Positions 34,702 to 43,456 of a stretch of DNA of 64,000 bases are shown piece by piece; position 1 is the stretch's first letter; the number at the start of each line of letters is the position of its first letter. Source of the stretch: DASXHY01 sp036272195 (lineage in GTDB: Bacteria > Verrucomicrobiota > Verrucomicrobiia > Limisphaerales > DASXHY01); assembly GCA_036272195.1 (NCBI GenBank), contig DATAZE010000024.1:215354-279353 (forward strand), read 5' to 3'. The notes below the pieces were generated by a model that ran no database searches, was not told the origin of the DNA, and saw nothing but the letters and a program-made list of their open reading frames with translations. The position numbers and the translations under genes are program-made.

Positions 34702-36627
34702 ATGACACCAAAATTATTTTCTGAACTGAACCTTTCGCCGGAGTTGCTGAAGGCCATCGATAAACTGGGCTTCGAACAAGCCGCACCGATCCAGGCCGAG
34801 GCCATTCCCGTCCTGATGCAGGGCACCGACGTGGTCGGGCAATCTCAAACCGGTTCCGGCAAGACTGCGGCATTTGCCATCCCGGCCATCGAAAAAACCG
34901 ATCCGCTGAAGCGCGTCCCGCAAGTGCTCATCCTCTGCCCCACGCGCGAATTGGCCGTGCAGGTTTCCGAGGAGGTCCACAAGCTCGCTCTTTTCAAGCG
35001 CGGCATTACTGCATTGCCCATTTACGGCGGGCAATCGTATGAGCGGCAATTTTACGGCCTTAAACAAGGCGCCCAAATCGTCATCGGCACTCCCGGCCGC
35101 GTGATGGACCATATGCGTCGCGGAACGCTCCGCCTCGAAACCATAAAAATGGTCATCCTCGATGAAGTGGACGTGATGCTCAACATGGGGTTCCGCGATG
35201 ACATCGAATTGATCCTTCAATCCACGCCCAAGGAACGGCAAACAGTTTTTTTCTCCGCCACCATCCCGCGCCCCATTCAGCAGTTGATCGAAAAATACTC
35301 GCGCGATCCCAAACAAGTCCGCATCGAACAAAAGGCGCTCACGGTGCCGACGGTCGAGCAGGTTTATTACGAAGTGGACCGCCGCTACAAAATCGAGTTG
35401 CTCACGCGGCTCATCGACATCCACGACCTCAAATTGGGAATTATTTTCTGCAACACCAAACGCATGGTCGATGACCTCGTGGACCATCTCGAAGCTCAAG
35501 GTTACATGGCCGATCGTTTGCACGGAGACATGAATCAGGCGCAACGCGATCGCGTGATGAACAAATTCCGCAAGTCCGGGCTGGAATTTTTGGTCGCCAC
35601 AGACATCGCCGCCCGCGGCATCGACGTGGACGACGTGCAGGTAGTTTTCAACTACGATTTGCCTTACGACGTGGAAGATTACGTGCATCGCATCGGCCGC
35701 ACTGGCCGGGCGGGCCGCAGTGGCCGCGCGATTTCATTCGTCGCGGGTCGCGAGATGTTTCAAATCTATAACATCGAGCGGTTCACGAAGATGAAAATCC
35801 AGCGTGGCAAACCGCCGACGGCGGATGAAGTCGAAGATGCCCGCGCGAATGTGTTTCTGGATAAGGTCCGCGCGACTTTGCAGAACAGTGAATTCAAGCG
35901 CGAAGACCATCTCATTGAACGGCTGCTCGAAGAAGGCTTTAGCTCGACGGACATCGCGTCCGCGTTGTTGCATCACTTGAGAGTTGGCGATGGCGGGTCC
36001 GCGCCCAAAGCGCCGCGCGAGGAGGAACGCCCGCGCCCCGAACGTGCTTATCGCGAAGAACGGCCGGAACGCTACCCAGACCGTCATGATCGCCGCTCGC
36101 AATTTGAAAATCGACGCGACGAGCGCCGTGGACCTTCGAGCGATCGGCGTGAACGATCATCCGACAGCGCCCCAGCCGCGGCGCGCCCCTCCGTCCGCGC
36201 CGTTCCGGCTAAACCCGTCAGCAGCGCACCCAAAGTGACTCCCCCTGCTCCTGCAGTCCCAGTTCAACCTCCTGCAAAAGTTAAGCCGGAAGTTGAAAAA
36301 ACGTTTTCGGACAAAGAAATTCTCGCTTCCGTATCAGAGCCGCCGAAAAAAATCGAAGCGAAGCCTGCACCCAAGCCCAGCCGCCGGACTCCGGACAACC
36401 AAACCCGTCTCTGGATGAATGTCGGCGAAGAAATGGGCGTTGCGCCGATCGACATCGTCAACGCCATCGCCGGTGAAACTGGCTTGCCGGGAAAAGTCGT
36501 CGGCACGGTGGACATGCGGGAGCGGCATCTTTTTGCGGATGTGGCCTCCGAGCATGTCAAAGGCATCATTGCAAAATTGAATCGCAGTGAGATCAAGGGA
36601 CACAAGCTCAAGGTGAAAGTGGCCTGA
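34702..36627 (+). CDS. DEAD-box RNA helicase (DeaD/CsdA-like) with DbpA-type RNA-binding domain
   Basis: 641 residues. Q motif FSELNLSPELLKAIDKLGF and PIQAEAIP (about 4-35), Walker A SQTGSGKT (about 50-57), motif II reads DEVD in VILDEVDVML (about 153-160) rather than DEAD, motif III SAT, motif V DIAARGIDVD, motif VI HRIGRTGRAGRSG. A disordered Arg/Glu and Pro-rich linker (about 430-560) leads to a C-terminal DbpA RNA-binding domain (TRLWMNVGEEMGVAPIDIVNAIAG). Remodels structured RNA in ribosome assembly or cold response. A ribosome site (GGCAGGA) precedes the ATG. Stop overlaps the next ATG by one base. Confidence 0.9.
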   Translation: MTPKLFSELNLSPELLKAIDKLGFEQAAPIQAEAIPVLMQGTDVVGQSQTGSGKTAAFAIPAIEKTDPLKRVPQVLILCPTRELAVQVSEEVHKLALFKRGITALPIYGGQSYERQFYGLKQGAQIVIGTPGRVMDHMRRGTLRLETIKMVILDEVDVMLNMGFRDDIELILQSTPKERQTVFFSATIPRPIQQLIEKYSRDPKQVRIEQKALTVPTVEQVYYEVDRRYKIELLTRLIDIHDLKLGIIFCNTKRMVDDLVDHLEAQGYMADRLHGDMNQAQRDRVMNKFRKSGLEFLVATDIAARGIDVDDVQVVFNYDLPYDVEDYVHRIGRTGRAGRSGRAISFVAGREMFQIYNIERFTKMKIQRGKPPTADEVEDARANVFLDKVRATLQNSEFKREDHLIERLLEEGFSSTDIASALLHHLRVGDGGSAPKAPREEERPRPERAYREERPERYPDRHDRRSQFENRRDERRGPSSDRRERSSDSAPAAARPSVRAVPAKPVSSAPKVTPPAPAVPVQPPAKVKPEVEKTFSDKEILASVSEPPKKIEAKPAPKPSRRTPDNQTRLWMNVGEEMGVAPIDIVNAIAGETGLPGKVVGTVDMRERHLFADVASEHVKGIIAKLNRSEIKGHKLKVKVA

Positions 36628-37007
36628 TGAGCGGCGAACCATCCAAATCCGTCGAGCGATTATTTCCCTTCGTCCAGAAGTCGCGCACCCTGCTCGTCGG
36701 GCGCGACACGCTGCGCCGCAGCAAAAGTAAATTGCATTTTGTTCTTATCACCACTGACCTCTCGGAAGGCAGCCGTGCGCAAATTCTGACGGATTTTTTG
36801 CACTATCCCATCGTGCAGAAATATACCTCGGCGGAACTTGAAACATTTTTTGGAGTCAAAGGCGCCAAGGTTGTTGGCTTTGCCAAGTCCGGTCTCGCAC
36901 AATCCATTTATGCCGAGATGAAAGACTGTCGCATCAATCGGCCGGTGGAGAAACCGAAGCCAGCCGAATCGCTTCCAACTCCTCCCAGCGGGCAAAAAGC
37001 TTCGTGA
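36627..37007 (+). CDS. L7Ae/YlxQ-like putative RNA-binding protein
   Basis: 126 residues. The core (about 10-95) fits the L7Ae/L30e fold used by YlxQ: RTLLVGRDTLRRS, then LHFVLITTDLSEGSRAQIL, IVQKYTSAELETFFGVKGAKVVGFAKSGLAQSIYAEM (cited as segments YTSAELETFFG and KVVGFAKSGLA). This is remote similarity and the name is tentative. It starts on the last base of the helicase stop (TGATG), so they are translationally coupled, pairing a k-turn-type binder with an RNA helicase. The Pro-rich C-terminus is encoded in the 74 bp that overlap the convergent ABC-F gene. Confidence 0.6.
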   Translation: MSGEPSKSVERLFPFVQKSRTLLVGRDTLRRSKSKLHFVLITTDLSEGSRAQILTDFLHYPIVQKYTSAELETFFGVKGAKVVGFAKSGLAQSIYAEMKDCRINRPVEKPKPAESLPTPPSGQKAS

Positions 37008-38841
37008 GATTTTCCTTCGCCCCGGCAAGTTGAGCGTTGAGTTCGTTGGTCTGGGTCGCGTGCGTACGATGAAAATCCGGCGAGGCAAATAACCCTTCGA
37101 CCCGAACAATCTCCGCCTCAACACCATGGATCTGCGCTTCCATGCCTTCCAGTTCGCGCGTCTCTTTGAAGGAAAGCTTCCGCGATTTCGCGGTCTTTGC
37201 TGTCGGCGAGGCAGTCGACTGTTTTCCGACGCTTTTGACTTCGCTCTTCCAGGCCTTCGATTGCTCCGTGACGCGTTTCCTTTTCTCGAGGTAATAATCG
37301 TAATCACCCACGCTGTGCGCGATGCGCCCATCGCCTTCAAAGGCCAGCATATCGGTGCAAACGCGATTGAGAAAATAGCGATCGTGGCTGACCACGAGCA
37401 CAACTCCGGGAAATGCAACCAGCGCCTCCTCCAAAACGCGCAACGTCGGCAGGTCGAGATCGTTGGTCGGTTCGTCCAGGATGAGAAAATTACCACCGCT
37501 CTTCAGAATGCGCGCGAGCAATAAACGACTGCGCTCGCCGCCGCTCAAATATTTCACCTGTGTCGTGATGCGGTCGTCGGCGAAAAGAAATCTTTTGAGA
37601 TAGGAACGAACCGAAAGCGTCGCGTCGCCCCATTGCACAAATTCGGTGCCGTCGGAAACTTCATCCAGCACCGTGCGCTCCTCGTTCAACTGAAGCCGGC
37701 CCTGGTCCACGTAATTGAATTTCGTGAGCTGCCCGATTTTCACTGTGCCCTCGGTCGGCGCGAGCTGGCCGATGAGAATGCGTAGGAAAGTCGTTTTGCC
37801 GAGACCGTTGCGGCCCGCGACACCAACGCGTTGGCCATTCGCAAAGGTGAAATTAAATCCGCGAAACAAGGTGCGGCCGCCGAGGTCCATGCCGAGGTTG
37901 CTCACCTCCACGGTGCGATTGCCCAATTGCGGCGGCGGCGGAATGACCAGCTCCACATCCTCCTCAATCGCCGGCCCATCCTTTGCCGCGGTTTCGTAAT
38001 AACGTTCGAACCGGTTCTTTTGCTTGCTGCGTTGCGCGCGCGGTCCTTGGCGTACCCAGGCCAGCTCCTTTTTCAGGAACATTTGCCGTTTGTGCTCGAC
38101 GGTAGCGTCCGCGGCCTGGCGCTCTGCCTTGTCCAGCAGATAATCGGTGTAATTCCCTTCGTGATTCCAGAATGTGCCGTCGGATAATTCCACGATGCGG
38201 CTCACCACTCGGTCGAGAAAATAACGGTCGTGCGTAACAATAAGAAACGTGCAGCCGATGTTCTCCAGAAATTCCGCCAGCCACTCGATGGATTCCGGAT
38301 CCAGATGGTTCGTCGGCTCATCGAGCATGAGAAAATCCGGACGCGACACGATCGCGCGGCACATCGCCACCCGGCGCTTCTCACCGCCCGAAAGCGTATC
38401 GATTCGCCGCTCGCCGCCAGGACAATTCAAATGCGACATCGCAACTTCAATCCGGCGATCCAACGTCCAGCCTTCCAGCGATTGAATGCGGTGCTCCAAT
38501 TCATGGTGCCGTTCCGAATCGTGCGGCAACGATTCAAATTCCGCGATCAACTTCAAAACGTGCTCGCCGCCCGACCGGATGTTCTCATAAACATTCTTTG
38601 CGGGATCGAGCATGAAATCCTGCGGCAAATAGCTGACGACGAGATCTCGCCGCCGGCTCACATCACCGCTGTCCGGCGATTGCAATCCCGCGAGAATGCG
38701 AAGGAAGGTGGTCTTTCCGCACCCGTTGCGCCCGACGAGCCCGATGCGGTCGCCTTCCTGAATGCCGAGTGTGGCGCTATCGAGAACGGCCCGCTCGTTG
38801 TAGCGAACAATCAGGTCGGTGGCGGAGATGATGGTGGACAT
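36934..38841 (-). CDS. ABC-F family ATPase (Uup-like)
   Basis: 635 residues from the ATG at 38841 (MSTIISATDL). Two ABC modules without membrane segments: Walker A GRNGCGKTT and GRNGLGKTT, signatures LSGGEKRRVAM and LSGGERSRLLL, Walker B MLDEPTNHLD and ILDEPTNDLD. The inter-domain linker is rich in basic residues (RQGPRAQRSKQKNRFERYYE), and a C-terminal coiled coil (about 555-635) is the Uup-type extension. ABC-F proteins act on the ribosome or, for Uup, also at branched DNA. Its 3' end overlaps the 3' end of the L7Ae-like gene on the other strand. Confidence 0.9.
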   Translation of the reverse strand: MSTIISATDLIVRYNERAVLDSATLGIQEGDRIGLVGRNGCGKTTFLRILAGLQSPDSGDVSRRRDLVVSYLPQDFMLDPAKNVYENIRSGGEHVLKLIAEFESLPHDSERHHELEHRIQSLEGWTLDRRIEVAMSHLNCPGGERRIDTLSGGEKRRVAMCRAIVSRPDFLMLDEPTNHLDPESIEWLAEFLENIGCTFLIVTHDRYFLDRVVSRIVELSDGTFWNHEGNYTDYLLDKAERQAADATVEHKRQMFLKKELAWVRQGPRAQRSKQKNRFERYYETAAKDGPAIEEDVELVIPPPPQLGNRTVEVSNLGMDLGGRTLFRGFNFTFANGQRVGVAGRNGLGKTTFLRILIGQLAPTEGTVKIGQLTKFNYVDQGRLQLNEERTVLDEVSDGTEFVQWGDATLSVRSYLKRFLFADDRITTQVKYLSGGERSRLLLARILKSGGNFLILDEPTNDLDLPTLRVLEEALVAFPGVVLVVSHDRYFLNRVCTDMLAFEGDGRIAHSVGDYDYYLEKRKRVTEQSKAWKSEVKSVGKQSTASPTAKTAKSRKLSFKETRELEGMEAQIHGVEAEIVRVEGLFASPDFHRTHATQTNELNAQLAGAKENLTKLFARWEELEAIRLASVSPPAD

Positions 38842-38881
38842 TGCAATCGAGATTAGCGAACGCTCGGCCAATCCATGAACC

Positions 38882-38955
38882 CGGTAGCAGCCGACGTCAG
38901 GAGGCTCATATATTTCTGCACGAAAAAAGTTGGAATCTTATGTGGGCTGTTACAA
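38882..38955. repeat. Dispersed repeat, GTAGCAGCCGACGT family
   Basis: GTAGCAGCCGACGTCAGGAG followed by GCTC, an AT-rich core, and GGGCTGTTAC at the right end (inverted GTA..CAGCC). Intergenic relative of the copy inside the uvrD-like gene (13704) and of 56874. Confidence 0.75.
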
Positions 38956-38992
38956 AGCATTACAAGTATGAACTCTTTTGGCATAGCCTCGC

Positions 38993-40648
38993 TCATTCCC
39001 TCGCCGTCTGTACCGGCAACGCCGAAAGCACCACGCCCTTGTTCGTCTCACCAAAATAATTCGCCGACCAGTCATTCTGGAAAAGCGCCACCGGATTTTT
39101 GCCGATGTCATAGGCAAGGCGCGCGCCCGTGGGCAGCGAAAGCGCGTCCAATTCCTCCTCCTTGATGCCGATCGGCAGCCAGCGCACGACGGTCCAAGGC
39201 GCCGATTCCAGCCGCGATGCCGCGCCGTATTCGCTCTCGAGACGAAACTGGACCACCTCGAATTGCAACGGCCCGACCGCCGCCAGCAATGGGATTTTCG
39301 CGGCGGAATCGCGCAAATAAAGCGCCTGGATGACGCCCTCCTGCAAAAGCTGGTCGAGACCCTGCCGGAATTGCTTGTACTTCGCCGTATTCGGATTATG
39401 CAAATAAGCGAATGCCTCAGGCGTGAAGCGCGGAATTTCCTTATAGAGAATTTTGGGATCGGTCGTCAGCGTGTCGCCGATGCCGAAGCTGTCGTGACCG
39501 ACCAACCCGATGACGTCGCCCGGGTAGGCTTCATTGAGCGTCTCACGCTCGTTGCCGAAAAGTTTGTGTGAACTCGACAGGCGCACTTTTTTTCCGGAAC
39601 GCGAATGATGCACCGTCATGTCGCGCTCGAATTTGCCGGAGCAAACGCGCAGAAATGCGATGCGATCGCGATGCCGAGGATCCATGTTGGCCTGAATTTT
39701 GAAAATGAACCCGGAAAACGCCGGGTTTTCCGGTTCGATAAAGTTCGTAGTTCCGCCTTCAGGCGGCTCCCCGTCGCCATTTGGCGAATCACCCGCGGAC
39801 GAGGCCGTCAGCCTGCCCTTCGGCCCGGGCGCGTGCTTGAGAAATCCATCCAGCAGCAACTGCACCCCGAAATTATTGATCGCGCTGCCGAAAAACACCG
39901 GCGTCGTTTTTTCGCCCAGCACCGCGGCATCGTCCCACTCGTGTCCCGCATGTTCGAGCATTTCGAGTTCTTCAACCGTTTTATGAAACGTGGCCTCGTC
40001 CAATCGCCCGCGAATGATGTCATCGTGCAGACCGCCCACTTCCACCGGCGCGCGATATTGCCCGCCGACAGTACGCTCGAACAAATGCATCAATTGCGTC
40101 TGGCGATCGAACACTCCCTGAAACTCGAACCCTGTGCCGATGGGCCAATTCACTGGGAACGCGCCAATGCCGAGCACCTGTTCCAGCTCATCCAACAAGG
40201 CGAGCGGCTCCCTCATCGGGCGATCGCACTTGTTCATGAAAGTAAAAATAGGCACGCCGCGCTGGCGACAGACCTCGAAAAGTTTTCGCGTCTGCGGCTC
40301 GATGCCTTTGGCAGCATCAATCACCATCACGACCGAATCGACAGCGGTCAACACGCGATAAGTATCCTCAGAAAAATCCTTATGGCCCGGAGTATCGAGG
40401 AGATTCAGGCGATAGCCCGAGTAATCGAATTGCAGCACGGTGGAGCTGATGGAGATGCCGCGTTTCTTTTCCAGTTCCATCCAATCGGAAGTGGTGGCGC
40501 GCTGGTTTTTGCGCGCGGTGACGGAGCCGGCGAGCTGGACCGCGCCGCCGTACAGCAGGAGCTTTTCCGTCAACGTGGTCTTGCCCGCGTCCGGATGCGA
40601 GATGATGGCGAACGTGCGCCGTGCCTGAATTTCTTTTAAAAAATCCAC
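38993..40648 (-). CDS. prfC: Peptide chain release factor 3
   Basis: 551 residues if the GTG at 40648 is used; RF3 normally has about 530. GTPase motifs: HPDAGKTTLTE (G1), GISISSTVLQ region (G2), DTPGHKDFSEDTYR (G3), MNKCDR (G4), GSAINNFGV (G5). Later GFIFKIQANMDPRHRDRIAFL (family signature IQANMDP) and RFTPEAFAYL. Recycles RF1/RF2 from the ribosome. Residues about 279-308 (GTG numbering) form an insertion whose core, EPPEGGTTNF, is encoded by the palindromic repeat at 39747. The frame is open upstream to 40789 but lacks family sequence. Start codon uncertain: no good ribosome site. Confidence 0.92.
   Translation of the reverse strand: MDFLKEIQARRTFAIISHPDAGKTTLTEKLLLYGGAVQLAGSVTARKNQRATTSDWMELEKKRGISISSTVLQFDYSGYRLNLLDTPGHKDFSEDTYRVLTAVDSVVMVIDAAKGIEPQTRKLFEVCRQRGVPIFTFMNKCDRPMREPLALLDELEQVLGIGAFPVNWPIGTGFEFQGVFDRQTQLMHLFERTVGGQYRAPVEVGGLHDDIIRGRLDEATFHKTVEELEMLEHAGHEWDDAAVLGEKTTPVFFGSAINNFGVQLLLDGFLKHAPGPKGRLTASSAGDSPNGDGEPPEGGTTNFIEPENPAFSGFIFKIQANMDPRHRDRIAFLRVCSGKFERDMTVHHSRSGKKVRLSSSHKLFGNERETLNEAYPGDVIGLVGHDSFGIGDTLTTDPKILYKEIPRFTPEAFAYLHNPNTAKYKQFRQGLDQLLQEGVIQALYLRDSAAKIPLLAAVGPLQFEVVQFRLESEYGAASRLESAPWTVVRWLPIGIKEEELDALSLPTGARLAYDIGKNPVALFQNDWSANYFGETNKGVVLSALPVQTARE
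39747..39766. repeat. Palindromic repeat inside prfC
   Basis: GTAGTTCCGCCTTCAGGCGG, identical over 20 bases to the intergenic copy at 21914-21933. Encodes PPEGGTTN on the minus strand. Confidence 0.85.
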
Positions 40649-40760
40649 AAGGACGCGAACAATACCATGGAATTCTGGCGGGACAAGCCGGGAAAGAACC
40701 AAACCCGGCGCTGAACCACGCGGGGCCAACAATGAAAGGCCACGAGATATTGCGAGACGT

Positions 40761-41690
40761 TCAATCAACCGGCGCTTCCGAAGAGGCACAGACCGGCGAC
40801 AGCGCCCTTTTCTCGCTCGAAGCTTGAATTTGCCCGGATAAGCCGATCACCAGTCCTGCGACAATGCACAGACTTCCCCAAAACTGGCCCATACGCAAAG
40901 TTTCGCCCAGCCAAGCCATGGCAATTCCCACGCCCACGATGGGTTGAACAAAGGCCGTCAGCGCGGCCACATTGACTTGTGCCTCGCGAATGACCACAAA
41001 CCAAAGCAAATAACCCAGCAGTGTGCAGATCAAACTGAGATAGGCCAGAATCAGCCAGGCTTGGAAAGACAGCGCTCCCGCCACGCGCACCGTCGATGCT
41101 CCGTCCACAAACAAATTGATTACGGTGCCGGCGACGATGGCAACGGCCAACACCTTAAGCGCACCCGCGCGTTCCAAAATCGGCTTGCCAATGATCGAAG
41201 AGGAGCTATCGCAAAAGAAGGACAGCACTATCAATACATTGGAAGCCAGGGCCGGCCAGTGAAAATTCGGACGCCACACTTCCGCCATGACTACAACGCC
41301 GACCAGGCCAAAGACAAAACCCAGCCATCGCCGCGGCCCGATATGTTCCCGCAAAAACATCGCGGCAGCCACCGACAGGATCAGTGGATCAAATGCCATC
41401 AACACCGAAGCATCCGCCGCCTTGCCCATTTGCACTCCGGCGACTTGAAGGCGAGGCGACAATCCAAACGCTAAAATTCCCATGACGATGATGCGGATAA
41501 GATCTCGGCCGCGCGGCGCGGAACCGCCCAGCCAGGGCCAGCACAACAACAGAACTGCCCCGGCCAGACCAAAACGTAACGTGGCGATATTCCCGGCATC
41601 CAGCGCAGGCGATAACACTTTAAATGCCGAATAGGACGCTGCCCAAAGACAATTCATCAGTAGCAGTAAAATGAGATGCAGCGGTTTCAT
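40761..41690 (-). CDS. EamA/DMT-family transporter
   Basis: 309 residues, ten predicted membrane helices in two EamA repeats (about 5-135 and 150-290). Typical features: MNCLWAASYSAFKVL at the start, LRFGLAGAVLLL, and the second repeat GYLLWFVVIREAQVNVAALTAFVQPIVGVGIAMAWLGE (family end of helix 9, cited for VNVAALTAFVQPIVG). Exports or imports small metabolites; substrate not predictable. ATG 41690 overlaps a 37-codon upstream frame as ATGA. The C-terminal tail (SSEKRALSPVCASSEAPVD) is unremarkable. Confidence 0.85.
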   Translation of the reverse strand: MKPLHLILLLLMNCLWAASYSAFKVLSPALDAGNIATLRFGLAGAVLLLCWPWLGGSAPRGRDLIRIIVMGILAFGLSPRLQVAGVQMGKAADASVLMAFDPLILSVAAAMFLREHIGPRRWLGFVFGLVGVVVMAEVWRPNFHWPALASNVLIVLSFFCDSSSSIIGKPILERAGALKVLAVAIVAGTVINLFVDGASTVRVAGALSFQAWLILAYLSLICTLLGYLLWFVVIREAQVNVAALTAFVQPIVGVGIAMAWLGETLRMGQFWGSLCIVAGLVIGLSGQIQASSEKRALSPVCASSEAPVD

Positions 41691-41800
41691 CGGCACTGGA
41701 ATAGTACCGCGGAAGACATCGGCTTTGAAACTTCTTTCAATCGCTGCATTTCTTCGTCGATCGAGAGCACGTCCGGCCACACGCGAGCGGATAGACGCAT
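41687..41800 (-). CDS. Possible 37-codon leader ORF of the transporter
   Basis: ATG at 41800 preceded by AAAAGGACACCTC, a good ribosome site with 6-nt spacing. Encodes MRLSARVWPDVLSIDEEMQR and 17 further residues, and stops at TGA overlapping the ATG of the transporter (ATGA). No family. May be a real small protein or a translational coupler. The transporter's own ATG has no equally good ribosome site, which favours coupling. Confidence 0.45.
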   Translation of the reverse strand: MRLSARVWPDVLSIDEEMQRLKEVSKPMSSAVLFQCR

Positions 41801-41880
41801 GAGGTGTCCTTTTCCAACCGAGAATTTAGAACCTCACAAACGTGCCCTGCCTTCTCAATCCGAAAGGGAGAAAGCAAGTT

Positions 41881-41955
41881 TGGCGACCCTACCGGGAATC
41901 GAACCCGGGCTACCTCCGTGAAAGGGAGGTGTCCTAACCGCTAGACCATAGGGTC
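41881..41955 (-). tRNA. tRNA-Glu (TTC)
   Basis: 75 nt with encoded CCA (41881-41883). Acceptor GACCCTA/TAGGGTC with discriminator G; anticodon stem CCTCC/GGAGG with loop CTTTCAC giving anticodon TTC; T arm CCGGG-TTCGATT-CCCGG. Confidence 0.95.
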
Positions 41956-42043
41956 ACTGAAGCGCGCAAAATATAATCGCGCGAAACCCAAAGTCACGCA
42001 GTTTTTCGGAAATTATGCGCGGCGCGAGGGACACCCGCTTCGC

Positions 42044-42247
42044 TCACCGGTTATACGGGTTCGGCGAAGGCTGTCCGGCGACGCCTTTGGCCGCGCCTTC
42101 AATTGCTGAATTCGGCACTCGCGAAATGCCGCCGGCGGTCTGGCCAACCTGGTTCGCGCCCTGATTTGCGCTTTCAACCTGGGAAGCGCAACCGCACGCC
42201 AACAGCAATCCCGCCGCGGCAATCATGCAAATATATTTTGTGATCAT
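42044..42247 (-). CDS. Small lipoprotein downstream of CsgG-like gene
   Basis: 67 residues. Signal peptide with lipobox (AAAGLLLACGCAS; lipidated Cys near 18), then a short Gln/Asn/Gly-rich chain (SANQGANQVGQTAGGIS). Size and composition resemble entericidin-like lipoproteins but no firm family match. Starts 14 bp after the CsgG-like stop, so likely co-transcribed. Confidence 0.7.
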   Translation of the reverse strand: MITKYICMIAAAGLLLACGCASQVESANQGANQVGQTAGGISRVPNSAIEGAAKGVAGQPSPNPYNR

Positions 42248-42261
42248 AGGGTTCTCCGGAA

Positions 42262-43173
42262 TTATTGGGCTTTGACGATGTCACCCGCCTTGATGTCTTT
42301 CAACGGCGTTTCGGATTTGGCTCGGGCGTATTTTTCTTCGACGCTGGTCACCTTGACCGAACCTTTTTTGGTCACCTCGGAACCGAGTTGCTCGCCGGTC
42401 GCGGGATCCACCAAACTTTCGCCAACGCTAAAAAGCGTGAACGTGTCACCTTCTGCAACACCCGTCTTGCTGCCGCCGCTGATGAACACTTCACTGTCGC
42501 CGTTCACTTTCACGACTCGCGCCTGGAAGGGAACGTCTTTCAATTTGGCGGCAATCTGCGACACCGCGTCATCGATCGCCATCTGCACGGCTTTGCCCAT
42601 CGGCGTCTTGTCGAATCCCGCGGTGCCGAATTGGACGCCGGAGACATTCGCGCCCACCTTCACGCCGCCGGAAGCAGCCTTGCCTTCGACGCGTTGCGAG
42701 GCCAGCACTTCGCCGGTGGTGGTATCAATGAGGCGAATAATGAGGCCCACGTGCGCTTCCTCTTTTTTGTTGCCGATGTGGAATCCCCCAAAGCCGACAC
42801 CGTTCTCGCTGCCGGAGCTTTGGCTCTCAAATTCCGTCACCGTGCCCTTGATGAGAATTTGCGCGTTCACGAGTTTGCCAGTTTGCGCCGAAGCGGATTT
42901 TTGCGCGCGCCCACTGTTCGCGAGGTCCTGTTCGCCGACCACGTCGCCCAGGGTCTGGCGTTCCACGACGACAAATTGGCCGCTTTGCATCAGCGCGTCC
43001 GTGAGTTGATCCGCCATGCCATCGTCGAGCGAAATCTGTCCGCGCCACGAGGTTTTATTTTCAAAACGGGACACAGCCACAATTTTTTTCAAAGTCGCGG
43101 CCCCGGCCAGTCCTGGCGAAGACGCGGCAAGGACGGCGAGAATGGTTAAGGCAGTGAAGTTTCGCAGGCGCAT
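42262..43173 (-). CDS. CsgG/HfaB-family outer-membrane secretion protein
   Basis: 303 residues. Signal peptide (about 1-25, SSPGLAGAA), then the CsgG domain: KKIVAVSRFENKT, a long helix with MADQLTDALMQSGQFVVVERQTLGDV (pieces DALMQSGQFVVVERQ), ILIKGTVTEFE, AHVGLIIRLIDTTTGEVLASQ and KAVQMAIDDAVSQIAAKL. CsgG forms the outer-membrane pore for curli and HfaB anchors holdfast. No Cys at the predicted cleavage site, so it may not be a lipoprotein. The C-terminal third (GDSEVFISGGSKTGVAEGDTF) is an extra beta domain seen in CsgG-like proteins of other phyla. No curli subunit nearby. Confidence 0.85.
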   Translation of the reverse strand: MRLRNFTALTILAVLAASSPGLAGAATLKKIVAVSRFENKTSWRGQISLDDGMADQLTDALMQSGQFVVVERQTLGDVVGEQDLANSGRAQKSASAQTGKLVNAQILIKGTVTEFESQSSGSENGVGFGGFHIGNKKEEAHVGLIIRLIDTTTGEVLASQRVEGKAASGGVKVGANVSGVQFGTAGFDKTPMGKAVQMAIDDAVSQIAAKLKDVPFQARVVKVNGDSEVFISGGSKTGVAEGDTFTLFSVGESLVDPATGEQLGSEVTKKGSVKVTSVEEKYARAKSETPLKDIKAGDIVKAQ

Positions 43174-43410
43174 AATGGATTCCTATGTTGGTTGGGTTCG
43201 GCAGATCTTGATTTCTCTTTGCATCTCAATTCACACATCGACTTTCCCCGGCAAATCGTTCGAAGTCGTTCCTTCTGTCGACAAAGCGAGCCAATTCAGA
43301 TTGGGTGCCGCGAGTCTCGCTAGTCGTTCAGGGATATGCGCGAATCCTAGCACTCCCGATATTGGCGACAAGCTTTTTTAGCGCGACCCAACACCTAAAG
43401 GCCGGGGATC

Positions 43411-43456
43411 GAATGGCAGCGGAATGGAAAAATTCCATTCGTCATCCGTCATTCTG
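43411..43456. repeat. Heptanucleotide array at the xseA stop codon
   Basis: On the minus strand CAGAATGACGGATGACGAATGG, i.e. units of about (A)CNGATG/ACGAATG with period 7; a left copy GAATGGCAGCGGAATGG is inverted to it across AAAAATT. The array contains the TGA stop of xseA (43449-43451). Confidence 0.7.

Noticed and set aside
40649..40789. Longer start for prfC at ATG 40789
   Set aside because: The extra 47 residues have no RF3 similarity and overlap the 3' end of the transporter gene; the GTG at 40648 matches family length better.
43016..43381. Plus-strand 121-codon frame, part of which (MDSYVGWVRQIL) lies outside csgG
   Set aside because: Sits on the csgG promoter region and antisense to its start; no ribosome site and no conserved features.
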